This document shows, one piece after another, positions 26,449 through 34,936 of a stretch of DNA of 64,000 nucleotides; position 1 is the stretch's first letter, and the number at the start of each line of letters is the position of its first letter. The stretch comes from Ignavibacteriales bacterium (GTDB taxonomy: Bacteria > Bacteroidota > Ignavibacteria > Ignavibacteriales > Melioribacteraceae). A model generated the notes under the pieces. That model was given only the letters and a program-made list of their open reading frames with translations. It was not told the DNA's origin and did no database searches. The position numbers and the translations under genes are program-made. Where the stretch lies: contig JACKAA010000001.1 of NCBI GenBank assembly GCA_020635275.1, positions 124,001 to 188,000 on the forward strand, in the 5' to 3' direction.

Positions 26449-26478
26449 GAGGCTTTCTTTAAATCTTAAGAAAGCCTC
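26449..26478 (+). terminator. Hairpin at the end of the sigma54 operon
   Basis: GAGGCTTTCTT and AAGAAAGCCTC form a perfect 11-base-pair stem around an eight-base loop, nine bases after the last gene of the operon. It is followed by only a short T stretch (TTACCC), so termination may be incomplete or need a factor. Confidence 0.65.
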
Positions 26479-26519
26479 TTACCCTCCAATATTTTATAAT
26501 TCAGATTTTACATCCTTAT

Positions 26520-26548
26520 TTGACAATTATAAATTTTCTAACTATATT
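26520..26548 (+). promoter_or_regulatory. Sigma70-type promoter of the 23-haem cytochrome operon
   Basis: A TTGACA box (26520-26525) and a TATATT box (26543-26548) are 17 bases apart, the ideal spacing. The spacer also shares the words ACAAT and TTTCTAA with the promoter at 29815-29843; over the 30 bases compared, 24 are the same. The start codon follows at 26616. Confidence 0.65.
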
Positions 26549-26615
26549 AAAATAAGATGTTGAAATCTTTTATAACTATAAATATTATTTTTTTGTACTT
26601 AAACAAAATCAGCCT

Positions 26616-28853
26616 ATGAAAACATTTCTTATTTTTTTGCTGTTTTTAAATACATTTCTATTTTCACAAAGTTCTTCAGTTTGTTTTGATTGTCATAATG
26701 ATAAAGAATTAACCCTTTCAAGAAATAGTAACGATATTTCACTTTTTGTTGATGAAAGCAAGTATCATTCTTCTGTGCATGCAGATTTAGATTGCATTGA
26801 TTGCCATGCAGATTTTGATCCAGAAAATATTCCGCATAAAGAAGGTGTAAATATTGCAAAGGTAAATTGCTCAGATTGCCATGATACTGAAGAATTTGCC
26901 GAAAGTTTTCATGCTGAAAAACAAATTCAATGTTTTGATTGTCACTCAAAACATCAAATTCAAACTGCCTCTGTCATTAAAAAAAATCAAGTTGATTTGT
27001 GTATAACTTGCCATAAGCAATCTTCGGTTAAAACTTACACTCAAAGTGTTCATTTTGAAAAACTTCAAGAAGGAAATGAAAGTCTTAGCTGTGTAGGTTG
27101 TCATGGCGGTTCTGCTCATAAAATTGCCGAAGCAAATGTTACTGAAGAAGTACTTCATAATATTTGTGGAAACTGTCATGAACAAACTGTTCACAATTAT
27201 GAAAAAAGCCTTCATGGTATTGCACTTGCCAAAGGTAAGTACTTAGCACCTAATTGTATAACTTGCCATAACCAGCATAATATTTTATCAAGCAAGAATA
27301 CCAAATCTAAAACATATAAAATGAATGTTCCGCAATTATGTGGAAATTGCCATAAAGATGGAACTGATGTTTCTGAAATGAAGAATATTGATCAGAAACA
27401 TATTTTAGAAAACTATTCAGAATCAATACATGGTGATGGATTATTTAAAAGAGGACTTATTGTTACAGCTGTTTGTAATGACTGTCATGCTTCACACAAT
27501 ATTTTACCACACCAAGATCCCAATTCTTCAATAAATAGAAATAATATTGCAGCAACATGCAGTAAATGCCATGCACAAATTGAATCTGTTCACGTAAAAG
27601 TAATTGAAGGTGAGTTATGGGAAAAAGAGCCGCATAAAATTCCAGCTTGTATTGATTGCCATCAGCCTCATTCTGTTAGAAGAGTAATTTATGATGAAAA
27701 ATATACTGATAACTATTGCATGACATGTCACATAGATGAAAATCTTCATATGGAAAAAAATGATAAAAGAATTTCACTTTTTGTTGACTATAAATCATTC
27801 AAAAATTCTGCTCATCAAGAAAATTCTTGTATTAAATGTCATACAAATATTAATGTTGCAAACAAACCTGTTTGTTTAAATAGCGGTCCGGTTGATTGTT
27901 CATCTTGCCATGCTCAAGAAGTAAATGATTATGTTCAAAGTTACCATGGTAAACTACATGCTGAGAATAATGATGTTGCACCTTATTGTACCGATTGCCA
28001 TAGTAAACATGAAACAAAATTAAAATCTGATCCGGAATCGATGACATTTAGAAAAAACATTCCCGAACTTTGTGCAAACTGTCATCGTGAAGGTGAAAAA
28101 GCTGCTGAAAGATATACTGGTGATCAACACCACATTGTAGAAAGTTATAATGAAAGTATACACGGATTAGGATTAATAAAAAGTGGATTAACAGTAACAG
28201 CAGTTTGCGTAGATTGTCACACAAGCCATTTAGAATTACCAGCATCCGATACTCTTTCAGCGGTAAATCCTAAAAATATTCCTACTACCTGTTCTAAATG
28301 TCATTATGGAATTTATGAAAAATTTCAATCTAGTGTTCATAGTCCTAATGTTACTAAAACGGATAAAAAATTACCTACTTGCTATGATTGTCATAAATCT
28401 CATTCAATTGAAAGAGTAGAAAGAGGTGATTTTAGACAAGGAATAATTGATCAATGCGGTACTTGTCATGAAGAAGTTACAAGAACTTATTTTGAAACAT
28501 TTCACGGTAAAGTATCTAGGTTAGGTGAAGTTGGAGCTGCAAAATGTTACGATTGCCATGGTTCACATAATATTCTTCCGCCTGATAATCCAAATTCTAC
28601 TTTAAGCAGAACAAATGTTGTAGAGACCTGCAGAAACTGTCATCCGAATTCAAATCATAAATTTGTCGGATATTTATCACACGCAACACATCATGATCAA
28701 GATAAATACCCTTATTTGTTTTACACATTTTGGGCAATGACATTTTTATTAGTTGGAACTTTTACATTTTTTGGGTTACATACCTTATTTTGGTTCCCAA
28801 GAGCTTTAAAGGAAAAAAGAAGATTAAAAAAAGAGCATGAAAAACATAATTAA
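26616..28853 (+). CDS. 23-haem cytochrome c with C-terminal membrane anchor
   Basis: A 745-residue cytochrome with a signal peptide (ends FLFSQSS) and 23 CXXCH motifs. Two parts repeat one another: about residues 205-325 and 448-570 both run through CXXCH, LCXNCH, a Y-x-ESIHG-x-GL motif, VTAVCXDCH and TCSKCH, pointing to an internal duplication of roughly 115 residues with four haems. Near the end, YLFYTFWAMTFLLVGTFTFFG is a single membrane helix followed by a basic tail, so the haem domain is periplasmic and anchored. It is coupled to the cytochrome b gene 14 bases downstream. Confidence 0.93.
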   Translation: MKTFLIFLLFLNTFLFSQSSSVCFDCHNDKELTLSRNSNDISLFVDESKYHSSVHADLDCIDCHADFDPENIPHKEGVNIAKVNCSDCHDTEEFAESFHAEKQIQCFDCHSKHQIQTASVIKKNQVDLCITCHKQSSVKTYTQSVHFEKLQEGNESLSCVGCHGGSAHKIAEANVTEEVLHNICGNCHEQTVHNYEKSLHGIALAKGKYLAPNCITCHNQHNILSSKNTKSKTYKMNVPQLCGNCHKDGTDVSEMKNIDQKHILENYSESIHGDGLFKRGLIVTAVCNDCHASHNILPHQDPNSSINRNNIAATCSKCHAQIESVHVKVIEGELWEKEPHKIPACIDCHQPHSVRRVIYDEKYTDNYCMTCHIDENLHMEKNDKRISLFVDYKSFKNSAHQENSCIKCHTNINVANKPVCLNSGPVDCSSCHAQEVNDYVQSYHGKLHAENNDVAPYCTDCHSKHETKLKSDPESMTFRKNIPELCANCHREGEKAAERYTGDQHHIVESYNESIHGLGLIKSGLTVTAVCVDCHTSHLELPASDTLSAVNPKNIPTTCSKCHYGIYEKFQSSVHSPNVTKTDKKLPTCYDCHKSHSIERVERGDFRQGIIDQCGTCHEEVTRTYFETFHGKVSRLGEVGAAKCYDCHGSHNILPPDNPNSTLSRTNVVETCRNCHPNSNHKFVGYLSHATHHDQDKYPYLFYTFWAMTFLLVGTFTFFGLHTLFWFPRALKEKRRLKKEHEKHN

Positions 28854-28867
28854 CAGTTTTTTTAAGA

Positions 28868-29746
28868 ATGATCAGTGAGATAATTTCAGTGGAAAATTCC
28901 AGTAGTAGTTCAAATAAATATGAAAATAAATATTATCAAAGATTTGCGCCATTTTTAAGATTTACACATTTGCTGATAGTTATAAGTTTTTTATCATTAG
29001 CCGTAACCGGAATGATAATAAAATTTTCTGATGTAAGTGTTTTTCAAACTCTTTCCGATTTTCTCGGAGGGTACCAAGTTACAGGGTTTATTCATAGAGT
29101 AGGTGCAATAATAACATTTATTTATTTCGCTTTGCATCTTCATTTTTTATTTAGAAAACGTAGAGAAACATCAGCAAAGTACTTATTCACTGGCGAAAAC
29201 TCTATGATGTTTAATAAGCGCGATTTTACTGAATTTATTGCAACTATGAAATGGTTTTTTGGCAAAGGACCAAGACCTGACTACGGAAGATGGACCTACT
29301 GGGAAAAATTTGATTATTTTGCAGTTTTTTGGGGCGTAGCCGTAATTGGTTTTAGTGGATTAATTTTGTGGTTTCCCGAAATTTTTACATACATCGGAAT
29401 TCCGGGTTGGTTTATCAATATAGCAACAATAATACATAGCGATGAAGCCCTTTTAGCAGTTGGTTTTATTTTTACTGTACATTTTTTTAACACACATTTC
29501 CGTCCGGATAAGTTTCCTATTGATATAACGATTTTTACTGGAAGTATGCCTGTTGAGGAATTAAAATATGACAGACCAAGGCAATATAAAGCTCTTATGG
29601 AAAGCGGAGAATTAGACGACAGATTAGTACCGCCTCCAAGTCCGTTTTTAGTAAAAATTGCAAAGATATTCGGATTTACAGCTTTATTTATTGGATTATC
29701 AATAATAATAATGATTATTTATTCAATGATTTTCCTTTATAAATAA
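28868..29746 (+). CDS. Cytochrome b561/FdnI-like membrane subunit
   Basis: A 292-residue membrane protein with four main helices plus a C-terminal helix. FLRFTHLLIVISFLSLAVTGMI, TGFIHRVGAIITFIYFALHLHFLF and LLAVGFIFTVHFFNTHFRP supply histidines suited to two b haems, as in formate dehydrogenase gamma, Ni/Fe-hydrogenase cytochrome b and the b part of CbcL. It follows the 23-haem gene closely, so the two probably form one quinol-oxidising cytochrome b/c complex. The corresponding parts are fused in the next gene (29911). Confidence 0.9.
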   Translation: MISEIISVENSSSSSNKYENKYYQRFAPFLRFTHLLIVISFLSLAVTGMIIKFSDVSVFQTLSDFLGGYQVTGFIHRVGAIITFIYFALHLHFLFRKRRETSAKYLFTGENSMMFNKRDFTEFIATMKWFFGKGPRPDYGRWTYWEKFDYFAVFWGVAVIGFSGLILWFPEIFTYIGIPGWFINIATIIHSDEALLAVGFIFTVHFFNTHFRPDKFPIDITIFTGSMPVEELKYDRPRQYKALMESGELDDRLVPPPSPFLVKIAKIFGFTALFIGLSIIIMIIYSMIFLYK

Positions 29747-29814
29747 AAGTTAATGTAAGCCTAAAACGGCAAATTTATATTAAATTTAAAATCAGACCTT
29801 TTTCTATTCTTTGT

Positions 29815-29843
29815 TTGACAATAATCCAATTTCTAAATATTTT
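29815..29843 (+). promoter_or_regulatory. Sigma70-type promoter of the CbcL-like gene
   Basis: A TTGACA box (29815-29820) and a TATTTT box (29838-29843) are 17 bases apart. Sequence similarity with the promoter at 26520-26548 extends through the spacer, suggesting common ancestry or a shared regulator. Confidence 0.6.
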
Positions 29844-29910
29844 AGAATAGGATATTATTATCCTTTAGTCAATTAATCAGTTTAAACGGAAACCAAACAA
29901 ACAGTTGATC

Positions 29911-32382
29911 ATGAAATTAAAACTCATCTTTTTCCTTTTACTTGCCCCTTACATAATTTTTTCACAAACCAATTCAGACTGCTTAGATTGTCACACTGAT
30001 AAAGAATTGACGTATGAAAGAAATGGAAAAGAAGTATCATTATTTGTCGCTGAAAATAACATAAAATTATCAGCTCATGGAAAATTAAATTGCGTTCAAT
30101 GCCACTTAGGTTTTGATGCTTATGATATTCCGCATAAATCTGGAAATAATATTTACAAAGTTGATTGTGCAAATTGTCATAAAGATATTGCTGCCCAAAA
30201 TAATACAGATATTCATCACCGACTTAAAGCAAAAAATGGCATTTCAATTCCAAATTGCATGACATGCCATTCATACCATGAGACAAAAAAGATAGCTCAA
30301 ATTGAAAATAAGGGAAAATATTTTTGCTCAGATTGTCATTCAGAGACTAAAACTGCAGATGGTTTTCATAAAAGAAATTTTGTATCTGATGAAACTTGTG
30401 CCGATTGCCATGATAATGTGAATGAAAATAGAAATATATTGGCAAAATCTGTTCATGAAAAACTAGGATGCGTTGATTGCCATGTCTACGTTGCAAATAA
30501 TTTGGACGATCACGCTGATGAACCAACTTTAGCAGTTGAACAGGGTTGTTCATTTTGTCATAGTGATATTGTTAAAACACACCAAAATAGTATACATCAT
30601 ATAAAAACTTCTGAGGGTAATGTCGATGCAGCCATTTGCTCAAGTTGTCATGGAACTCATGATATTCTTCCTGCTAAAGACGATAGCAGTAGAGTAAATC
30701 CAAAAAATTTAGCAACAACTTGCGGTAATTGTCACGACGATCCATTGTTTGAAGAAAAATATGAAATGAGTGTTGCATTTCCAGGCAAAATGTATTCACA
30801 GTCAGTTCATGGAAAACATGTAATGGCAGGCGATACAAATGCTGCAAATTGTTCCACTTGTCATGGTGTTCATAATATAAAAAATAGAGTTCAAGAAGGA
30901 TCAAAGATTTCGCCTTTAAACTTGCCCAATACTTGTGTTGAGTGTCATGAAAAAGAAGTAATTGAATACAAAAACTCGGTTCACTGGATGAGGGTTCAGC
31001 GTGGAATCAAAGATGCACCGGTGTGTAATGATTGCCATAATGAACACAGTGTTGAAGAAATCACCGATGAAGGCAGAGAAGCCAATCGTCTTAAAATGCA
31101 ACAGGAAACTTGTATCGGCTGTCATGAAAATTCCAGAGTGGCAGATAAATATGGAAAAAAAGGCGGGCAAGTTGAACAATACTTAGAAAGTTATCATGGT
31201 TTGGCAGCAGTTAGAGGTGATAAAGATGCTGCAATGTGTGTGGATTGCCATAATGTTCATAGCATTCTTCCAAGTAAAAACCCTATGGCATCAACAAATG
31301 TAAATAATGTAACACAAACATGTCAAAGATGTCATACTGAAGCTACAGAAATATTTTCAAGAAGTTATTCTCATGAAACTGAATCAGAAAGCGCTAAATC
31401 AATTGAGAACATAGTAAGTTATATATATTTCTGGTTAATAATTGCTGTTATTGGCGGAATGTTCGTTCATAACTTAATTATCTTTTTATTTGAAACGAGA
31501 AGAAAAAGAAGAAAAGAGAAAAATGCTATTAGAATGCCTAGATTTACAAGGAATGAAGTAATTCAGCATATTCTATTAGCTGTTTCATTTATTGTTCTGG
31601 CAATTACAGGTTTTGCATTAAAATACCCAAATAGTTTTTGGGCTGAAGGATTAAGAACTTTGGGAATGTCAGAACCAGTTCGTCAATGGGTGCATAGAGC
31701 TTCTGCTGTATTAATGATTATTTTAAGTCTTTATCACTTATTCTATCTATTATTTACAGCCAGAGGAAGAGATGTATTAATGGAATTACTACCAACCTTT
31801 AAAGATATTACAGATGTTCGTGATAGTTTGATGTATTATTTAAGAATAAATAAAGAACATCCGCAATTCAATCAATATGATTATGCAGAAAAAGCAGAAT
31901 ACTGGGCATTAATTTGGGGAACATTTGTAATGGCCGTAACTGGTTTAATTTTATGGTTCCCAACAATGGTAGGTGATTGGGCGCCGATATGGTTAATTAA
32001 AGTAAGTGAAATTGTTCATTTTATGGAAGCCATATTAGCAACTTTAGCAATTCTGGTTTGGCATTGGTTCTTTGTAATATTCCGTCCTTCTGAATACCCA
32101 ATGAGTTTTACTTGGACAGATGGAAATATGACATTGGAACATTATCGCCATCATCATGAGAGACATTTTAGAAGAATTATTCTTGAATGGTATGAATTCA
32201 ATCATGAAAAACATCCCCGAAATAAATTGACTAACTATACTTCCCTATTCAAAAAAACGTTAGAGAAAAATGATTTCAACTTGGAAAGAGTAATTCAGGG
32301 CGAATTAAATAAAGATCTTGAATTACGAATGTGGTATGAAGAAGAAACTGAGAAAATTAATCAGAAATTATCTGAAAGTTAA
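29911..32382 (+). CDS. CbcL-like fusion: 16-haem cytochrome c plus cytochrome b
   Basis: About 823 residues. The ATG at 29911 begins a signal peptide (LKLIFFLLLAPYIIFSQ); an in-frame TTG at 29905 is less likely. Residues 20-480 contain 16 CXXCH motifs. Then come a membrane helix (IYFWLIIAVIGGMFVHNLIIFLF) and a cytochrome b domain with RFTRNEVIQHILLAVSFIVLA, QWVHRASAVLMIILSLYHLFY and IVHFMEAILATLAILVWHWF. This order is that of Geobacter CbcL, an inner-membrane menaquinol-to-periplasm cytochrome for low-potential extracellular acceptors, although CbcL has fewer haems. The C terminus is a charged cytoplasmic tail. A strong terminator follows. Confidence 0.9.
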   Translation: MKLKLIFFLLLAPYIIFSQTNSDCLDCHTDKELTYERNGKEVSLFVAENNIKLSAHGKLNCVQCHLGFDAYDIPHKSGNNIYKVDCANCHKDIAAQNNTDIHHRLKAKNGISIPNCMTCHSYHETKKIAQIENKGKYFCSDCHSETKTADGFHKRNFVSDETCADCHDNVNENRNILAKSVHEKLGCVDCHVYVANNLDDHADEPTLAVEQGCSFCHSDIVKTHQNSIHHIKTSEGNVDAAICSSCHGTHDILPAKDDSSRVNPKNLATTCGNCHDDPLFEEKYEMSVAFPGKMYSQSVHGKHVMAGDTNAANCSTCHGVHNIKNRVQEGSKISPLNLPNTCVECHEKEVIEYKNSVHWMRVQRGIKDAPVCNDCHNEHSVEEITDEGREANRLKMQQETCIGCHENSRVADKYGKKGGQVEQYLESYHGLAAVRGDKDAAMCVDCHNVHSILPSKNPMASTNVNNVTQTCQRCHTEATEIFSRSYSHETESESAKSIENIVSYIYFWLIIAVIGGMFVHNLIIFLFETRRKRRKEKNAIRMPRFTRNEVIQHILLAVSFIVLAITGFALKYPNSFWAEGLRTLGMSEPVRQWVHRASAVLMIILSLYHLFYLLFTARGRDVLMELLPTFKDITDVRDSLMYYLRINKEHPQFNQYDYAEKAEYWALIWGTFVMAVTGLILWFPTMVGDWAPIWLIKVSEIVHFMEAILATLAILVWHWFFVIFRPSEYPMSFTWTDGNMTLEHYRHHHERHFRRIILEWYEFNHEKHPRNKLTNYTSLFKKTLEKNDFNLERVIQGELNKDLELRMWYEEETEKINQKLSES

Positions 32383-32405
32383 ATTTACTAAGTGATACTA
32401 TTTTT

Positions 32406-32434
32406 AAGGCGACTATTATGGTCGCCTTTTTTTT
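32406..32434 (+). terminator. Rho-independent terminator after the CbcL-like gene
   Basis: GGCGAC (32408-32413) pairs with GTCGCC (32421-32426), extended by AA/TT, and is followed by eight T residues. A textbook intrinsic terminator. Confidence 0.9.
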
Positions 32435-32552
32435 GTTGTATTTTAATTATACCTATATCTCTTATTTTATATTTGTAAATTGTCAATTTATTTTTCTATC
32501 TTGCAAACAGGGTACAGAACAATTTAAATCCATTCAAAATCCGGAGATTGAA

Positions 32553-34049
32553 ATGAAATTAAAACTCCCTTCTTCAGCTTATAATTGGATTTCTTTAAGT
32601 GGAGCCGTTATAGCAATAATAAGTTTATTTATGATAATATTCTTATTTGCAATTTCATATTTTCTTGATAGGGGCGGATCATATTTAGGTTTAGTTATAT
32701 ATATTATTTTACCCGCTTTCTTAATAGGCGGTTTAATATTAATCCCTATCGGAATGATTAAAAACTTCAACAAAGAAAAATCTGAAATAAAAAAATTGCC
32801 ATATATTGATCTAAATCAAATTGCCCATAGAAATGCTTTTATGATTTTTATAACAGGAACAATTGTTTTCCTTTTTATTTCTGCATTGGGCAGTTATGAA
32901 GCTTTTCATTACACTGAATCAACAGAATTCTGCGGAACCTTGTGCCATTCAGTTATGCAGCCTGAATATGTCGCATATCAAAATTCAGCGCATGCAAAAG
33001 TAAGATGTGTTGAATGCCATGTTGGAACCGGTGCCGATTGGTATGTAAAATCTAAATTATCTGGACTTTATCAAGTATATGCCGTTTTGGCTAATGTTTA
33101 TCCAAAACCTATTGAAACACCAATTAGCAATTTAAGGCCAGCTCGTGAAACTTGTGAAGAATGCCATTGGCCGGAAAAATTTTATTCAAGAAAACTTAAA
33201 TTAGAAAAGCACTTTTTACCGGACGATCAAAATACTGAGTGGGATATTTCCTTAATTATGAAAATTGGACCCTCTGATGATGCTAAAGGACTTACCGAGG
33301 GTATTCACTGGCATATAAATCCAAATGTTAAAATTGAATTTGTTTCTTTAGATGATAAAGAACAAGAAATTCCTTGGGTTAAATACACAAATAAAAAAAC
33401 CGGAGAGGAAAAAGTATATATTGATGAGAATTTAAATTTTGAAGAAAATATGCTGGATACTTTACATATTAGAACAATGGATTGTATTGATTGTCATAAT
33501 AGACCTTCACACATTTATAATCCTCCGGCATTTTTTGTTAATAACGCACTCAGCAGAGGTGACATTCCTAATGAATTGCCTGAAATTAAAAGCTTGAGCA
33601 TGGAAATTTGCGATGAAGAATTTAATACAACCGATTCAGCTTTGACATATATTGAAGTAAAAGTTAAAGAATTTTATTTTGATAATTATCCGGAAATTGC
33701 TGATACAAATTTAGAATTAATTGATAAGGCAATTTTAGGTTTACAAGAAGAATACAAGAAAAATATTTTCCCAGAGATGAAAGTAAGGTGGGATGCATAC
33801 CCAAATAATATTGGACATTTAGAATTTAATGGCTGTTTCAGATGTCATTCAGATACTCATTTAACGAATGATGGAGATACTATTTCTAAGGATTGTAATA
33901 TGTGTCATGAAATAAATGCTCAAGGACCTTCAAATAATTTACAAACAGCAAGTTTTAACGAATCTTTAGAATTTGTGCATCCTGAAGATATAGATGAAAT
34001 GTGGAAAGAAGGACTTTGTACCGAATGTCATACAGGTTTAAATCCTTAA
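32553..34049 (+). CDS. ImcH-like NapC/NirT family seven-haem cytochrome
   Basis: About 498 residues. The ATG at 32553, with GGAG 7-10 bases upstream, is chosen; an upstream in-frame start at 32418 would lie inside the terminator. Three helices (about 10-35, 45-65 and 90-112) precede a NapC/NirT domain: EFCGTLCHSVMQPEYVAY, then CVECHVGTGADWYVKSKLSG. Haem sites are one CX3CH (CGTLCH) and six CXXCH (CVECH, CEECH, CIDCH, CFRCH, CNMCH, CTECH). Size, haem number and sequence style match Geobacter ImcH, the inner-membrane cytochrome for high-potential extracellular acceptors. Confidence 0.88.
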   Translation: MKLKLPSSAYNWISLSGAVIAIISLFMIIFLFAISYFLDRGGSYLGLVIYIILPAFLIGGLILIPIGMIKNFNKEKSEIKKLPYIDLNQIAHRNAFMIFITGTIVFLFISALGSYEAFHYTESTEFCGTLCHSVMQPEYVAYQNSAHAKVRCVECHVGTGADWYVKSKLSGLYQVYAVLANVYPKPIETPISNLRPARETCEECHWPEKFYSRKLKLEKHFLPDDQNTEWDISLIMKIGPSDDAKGLTEGIHWHINPNVKIEFVSLDDKEQEIPWVKYTNKKTGEEKVYIDENLNFEENMLDTLHIRTMDCIDCHNRPSHIYNPPAFFVNNALSRGDIPNELPEIKSLSMEICDEEFNTTDSALTYIEVKVKEFYFDNYPEIADTNLELIDKAILGLQEEYKKNIFPEMKVRWDAYPNNIGHLEFNGCFRCHSDTHLTNDGDTISKDCNMCHEINAQGPSNNLQTASFNESLEFVHPEDIDEMWKEGLCTECHTGLNP

Positions 34050-34174
34050 TAATTGGTGGAACAATTTATTTATTTAGGTTTATAATAAATATTAGTATTG
34101 CTAAAACAAATTAAAATCATTATTTTATAAAAAGATATTAGTATCATTTTATTTGAAATTACAAGGAGGTAAAA

Positions 34175-34714
34175 GTGCAAAAAATATCTTATATGTTAAT
34201 CTTTTTATTGGCTTTTTCATTTACTGCATTTGCTCAAGCTCAATATGTTGGTGTAAAAACTTGCGGTATGTGTCATAAAAAACCCGAACAAGGTGAACAA
34301 TTAAAAATTTGGGAAGGTAGTGCCCACGCTAATGCATTTAAAACACTTCAAAGTGAAGAAGCAAATAAAATTGCTGCAGCTAAAGGTTTAGGAAAAGCAG
34401 CTGAAGAAGCAGCATGTTTAAAATGTCATGTATCTGGTCATGGTGTAGATGCAGCATTATTAGGCAGCAAATTTAGCATGGAAGACGGTGTTCAATGTGA
34501 AACCTGCCATGGTGCCGGTTCTGAATATAAATCTAAAAAAGTTATGGAAGATCATGCAGCATCTGTTGCAGCAGGTATGAAGGAATATAAGGATGAAGCT
34601 GCTATTGAAGCTCAATGTGTATCATGTCATAATGAAGAAAGCCCTACATACAAAGAATTTAAATTCAAAGAAATGTGGGATAAAATCAAACATCCAGTTC
34701 CTGCAAAAGGATAA
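34175..34714 (+). CDS. Cytochrome c554-type tetrahaem periplasmic protein
   Basis: A 179-residue exported protein starting at GTG 34175 behind a perfect AGGAGG (34164-34169), the strongest ribosome site in the window, which hints at high expression. The signal peptide ends at FAQAQ. Four CXXCH motifs (CGMCH, CLKCH, CETCH, CVSCH) and the pattern YVGVKTCGMCH...KIWEGSAHANAF...CETCHGAGSEY fit the cytochrome c554 family. It is probably an abundant periplasmic electron shuttle between the inner-membrane cytochromes and the outer-membrane conduit. A terminator follows directly. Confidence 0.9.
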   Translation: MQKISYMLIFLLAFSFTAFAQAQYVGVKTCGMCHKKPEQGEQLKIWEGSAHANAFKTLQSEEANKIAAAKGLGKAAEEAACLKCHVSGHGVDAALLGSKFSMEDGVQCETCHGAGSEYKSKKVMEDHAASVAAGMKEYKDEAAIEAQCVSCHNEESPTYKEFKFKEMWDKIKHPVPAKG

Positions 34715-34736
34715 TATACATATATAAATTTCTTTA

Positions 34737-34769
34737 GGCGTTTATTAGGATATAGTAAACGCCTTTTTT
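34737..34769 (+). terminator. Rho-independent terminator after the tetrahaem cytochrome
   Basis: GGCGTTTA (34737-34744) pairs with TAAACGCC (34756-34763), loop of 11 bases, followed by six T residues. Confidence 0.9.
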
Positions 34770-34836
34770 ATTTCTCCATTTTTTACAAAAATTTTTTAGG
34801 ATAATTAAATCTTTTTTTCTTATATTTTGATAAAAG

Positions 34837-34879
34837 TGTTACAGATACTATGTTCATTTTCTTTATACTGTTTGTAACA
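34837..34879. promoter_or_regulatory. Widely spaced inverted repeat upstream of the porin gene
   Basis: TGTTACA (34837-34843) and TGTAACA (34873-34879) are inverted copies separated by 29 bases. A TATACT box (34864-34869) lies between them. It may be a regulator site governing the porin-cytochrome operon that starts at 34937. The half-site resembles the TGTTNCA words at the sigma54 activator sites, but no -24/-12 promoter is seen here. Confidence 0.35.
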
Positions 34880-34936
34880 TTTTGAATGTTTATAAATCTT
34901 TAATTCTACATGTTAAGAAAAAAAAATGAGTGATAA

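Noticed and set aside
26629..31186. Long open frames on the minus strand inside the cytochrome genes
   Set aside because: They are antisense shadows created by the repeated CXXCH codons; they lack start signals and recognisable domains.
32418..32552. N-terminal extension of the ImcH-like protein
   Set aside because: The extension would begin within the intrinsic terminator of the preceding gene; the ATG at 32553 has GGAG in place and gives the normal family start.
34050..34174. A single TGGAACA word upstream of the tetrahaem cytochrome as an activator site
   Set aside because: Only one half-site is present and no -24/-12 promoter follows.
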